This document shows positions 5,714 through 5,959 of a stretch of 5,959 nt of DNA, piece after piece. The stretch is taken from positions 1 to 5,959 of the forward strand of contig ONVG01000113.1 of NCBI GenBank assembly GCA_900321195.1, read 5' to 3'. Source of the stretch: an uncultured Eubacteriales bacterium (GTDB lineage Bacteria; Bacillota; Clostridia; Oscillospirales; Acutalibacteraceae). A program made the position numbers and the translations under genes. Numbering within the stretch: the stretch's first letter is position 1; each line of letters starts with the position of its first letter. The notes under the pieces were generated by a model, which did not search any database, was not told where the DNA came from, and worked only from the letters and a program-made list of their open reading frames with translations.

Positions 5714-5959
5714 CTAGAAGGCGGGGGGGACTATGATGAGACCGGTTTTTTCGTCAAGACCGAAAATTATGTTCATGTTCTGTATTGCCTGTCCTGCCGC
5801 ACCCTTTACCATGTTGTCTATGGCGGATATTGCAATAAATGTTCCTGTCCTCTCGTCAACGTGAAGTGAAATATCACAGAAATTCGAGTACTTTATGTTG
5901 TGTATGTCGGCATTCGCACCGTCAGGAAGAACTCTTACAAAAAATTCGTCCTTGTAATA
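5714..5959 (-). CDS. argC: N-acetyl-gamma-glutamyl-phosphate reductase, C-terminal part (cut by the window edge)
   Basis: ArgC reduces N-acetylglutamyl-5-phosphate to N-acetylglutamate semialdehyde with NADPH, the third step of arginine synthesis in the cytoplasm. Only the last 81 residues are in the window; the gene begins beyond the right edge. The frame is open from the edge to a TAG stop at 5716-5714. The visible protein contains the conserved C-terminal ArgC block VKGAAGQAIQNMN (residues 51-63 of the visible part) followed by FGLDEKTGLI and the usual ending VPPAF, so the 3' end looks complete. The upstream part FFVRVLP and the DERTGTFIAISAIDNM stretch also fit the C-terminal domain. A run of seven G (5723-5729, the two proline codons on the coding strand) lies near the end but the frame is preserved. 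It is the first visible gene of the arginine operon; any operon promoter or ArgR operator upstream of it is outside the window. The cysteine nucleophile and NADP-binding region are also outside. Confidence 0.93.
   Translation of the reverse strand, partial: YYKDEFFVRVLPDGANADIHNIKYSNFCDISLHVDERTGTFIAISAIDNMVKGAAGQAIQNMNIIFGLDEKTGLIIVPPAF

Noticed and set aside
1..5959. CRISPR array, tRNA, rRNA, transposase or phage genes
   Set aside because: No regularly spaced repeats, no tRNA cloverleaf or rRNA stretches, and no transposase or phage protein frames were seen.

Overview
The window holds most of an arginine-biosynthesis operon, all on the minus strand. Read in the direction of transcription (right to left) the order is argC (3' end only), argJ (broken), argB, argD, argF, and then a sugar-transfer-associated ATP-grasp gene. 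The argC-J-B-D-F order, the family matches, the AT-rich intergenic DNA and the GC-rich intergenic hairpins suggest a Gram-positive anaerobe of the Clostridia, most like Ruminococcus or another Oscillospiraceae. That placement is inferred from protein and intergenic style, not from a marker gene.

Right to left: bases 5714-5959 are the last 81 codons of argC. Bases 5339-5713 are a 375-base non-coding stretch inside the operon, unusually long for argC-argJ. It contains a hairpin right after the argC stop, a compact 119-base inverted-repeat element bounded by an 8-base direct repeat (TGAATAAA), an AT-rich stretch, and three GC-rich hairpins in a row. Bases 4198-5338 are argJ, split into two overlapping reading frames, with about 25 conserved residues missing at the junction. 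argB (3313-4173), argD (2119-3294) and argF (1204-2115) follow with gaps of 24, 18 and 3 bases, each with a good ribosome binding site and intact catalytic motifs. The ATP-grasp gene (132-1112) follows after 91 bases and ends at a probable intrinsic terminator (91-128). Bases 1-60 carry two perfect palindromes and a possible promoter reading out of the left edge.

The pathway would run: ArgB phosphorylates N-acetylglutamate, ArgC reduces it to the semialdehyde, ArgD transaminates it to N-acetylornithine, ArgJ moves the acetyl group back to glutamate to release ornithine, and ArgF carbamoylates ornithine to citrulline. The ArgJ step is the one broken here. If the lesion is real, the cyclic route is interrupted unless another deacetylating or transacetylating enzyme exists elsewhere. 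If it is an assembly or sequencing error, the operon is ordinary. I found no clear new defence or mobile system. The most unusual items are the argJ junction deletion and the repeat-laden argC-argJ interval.
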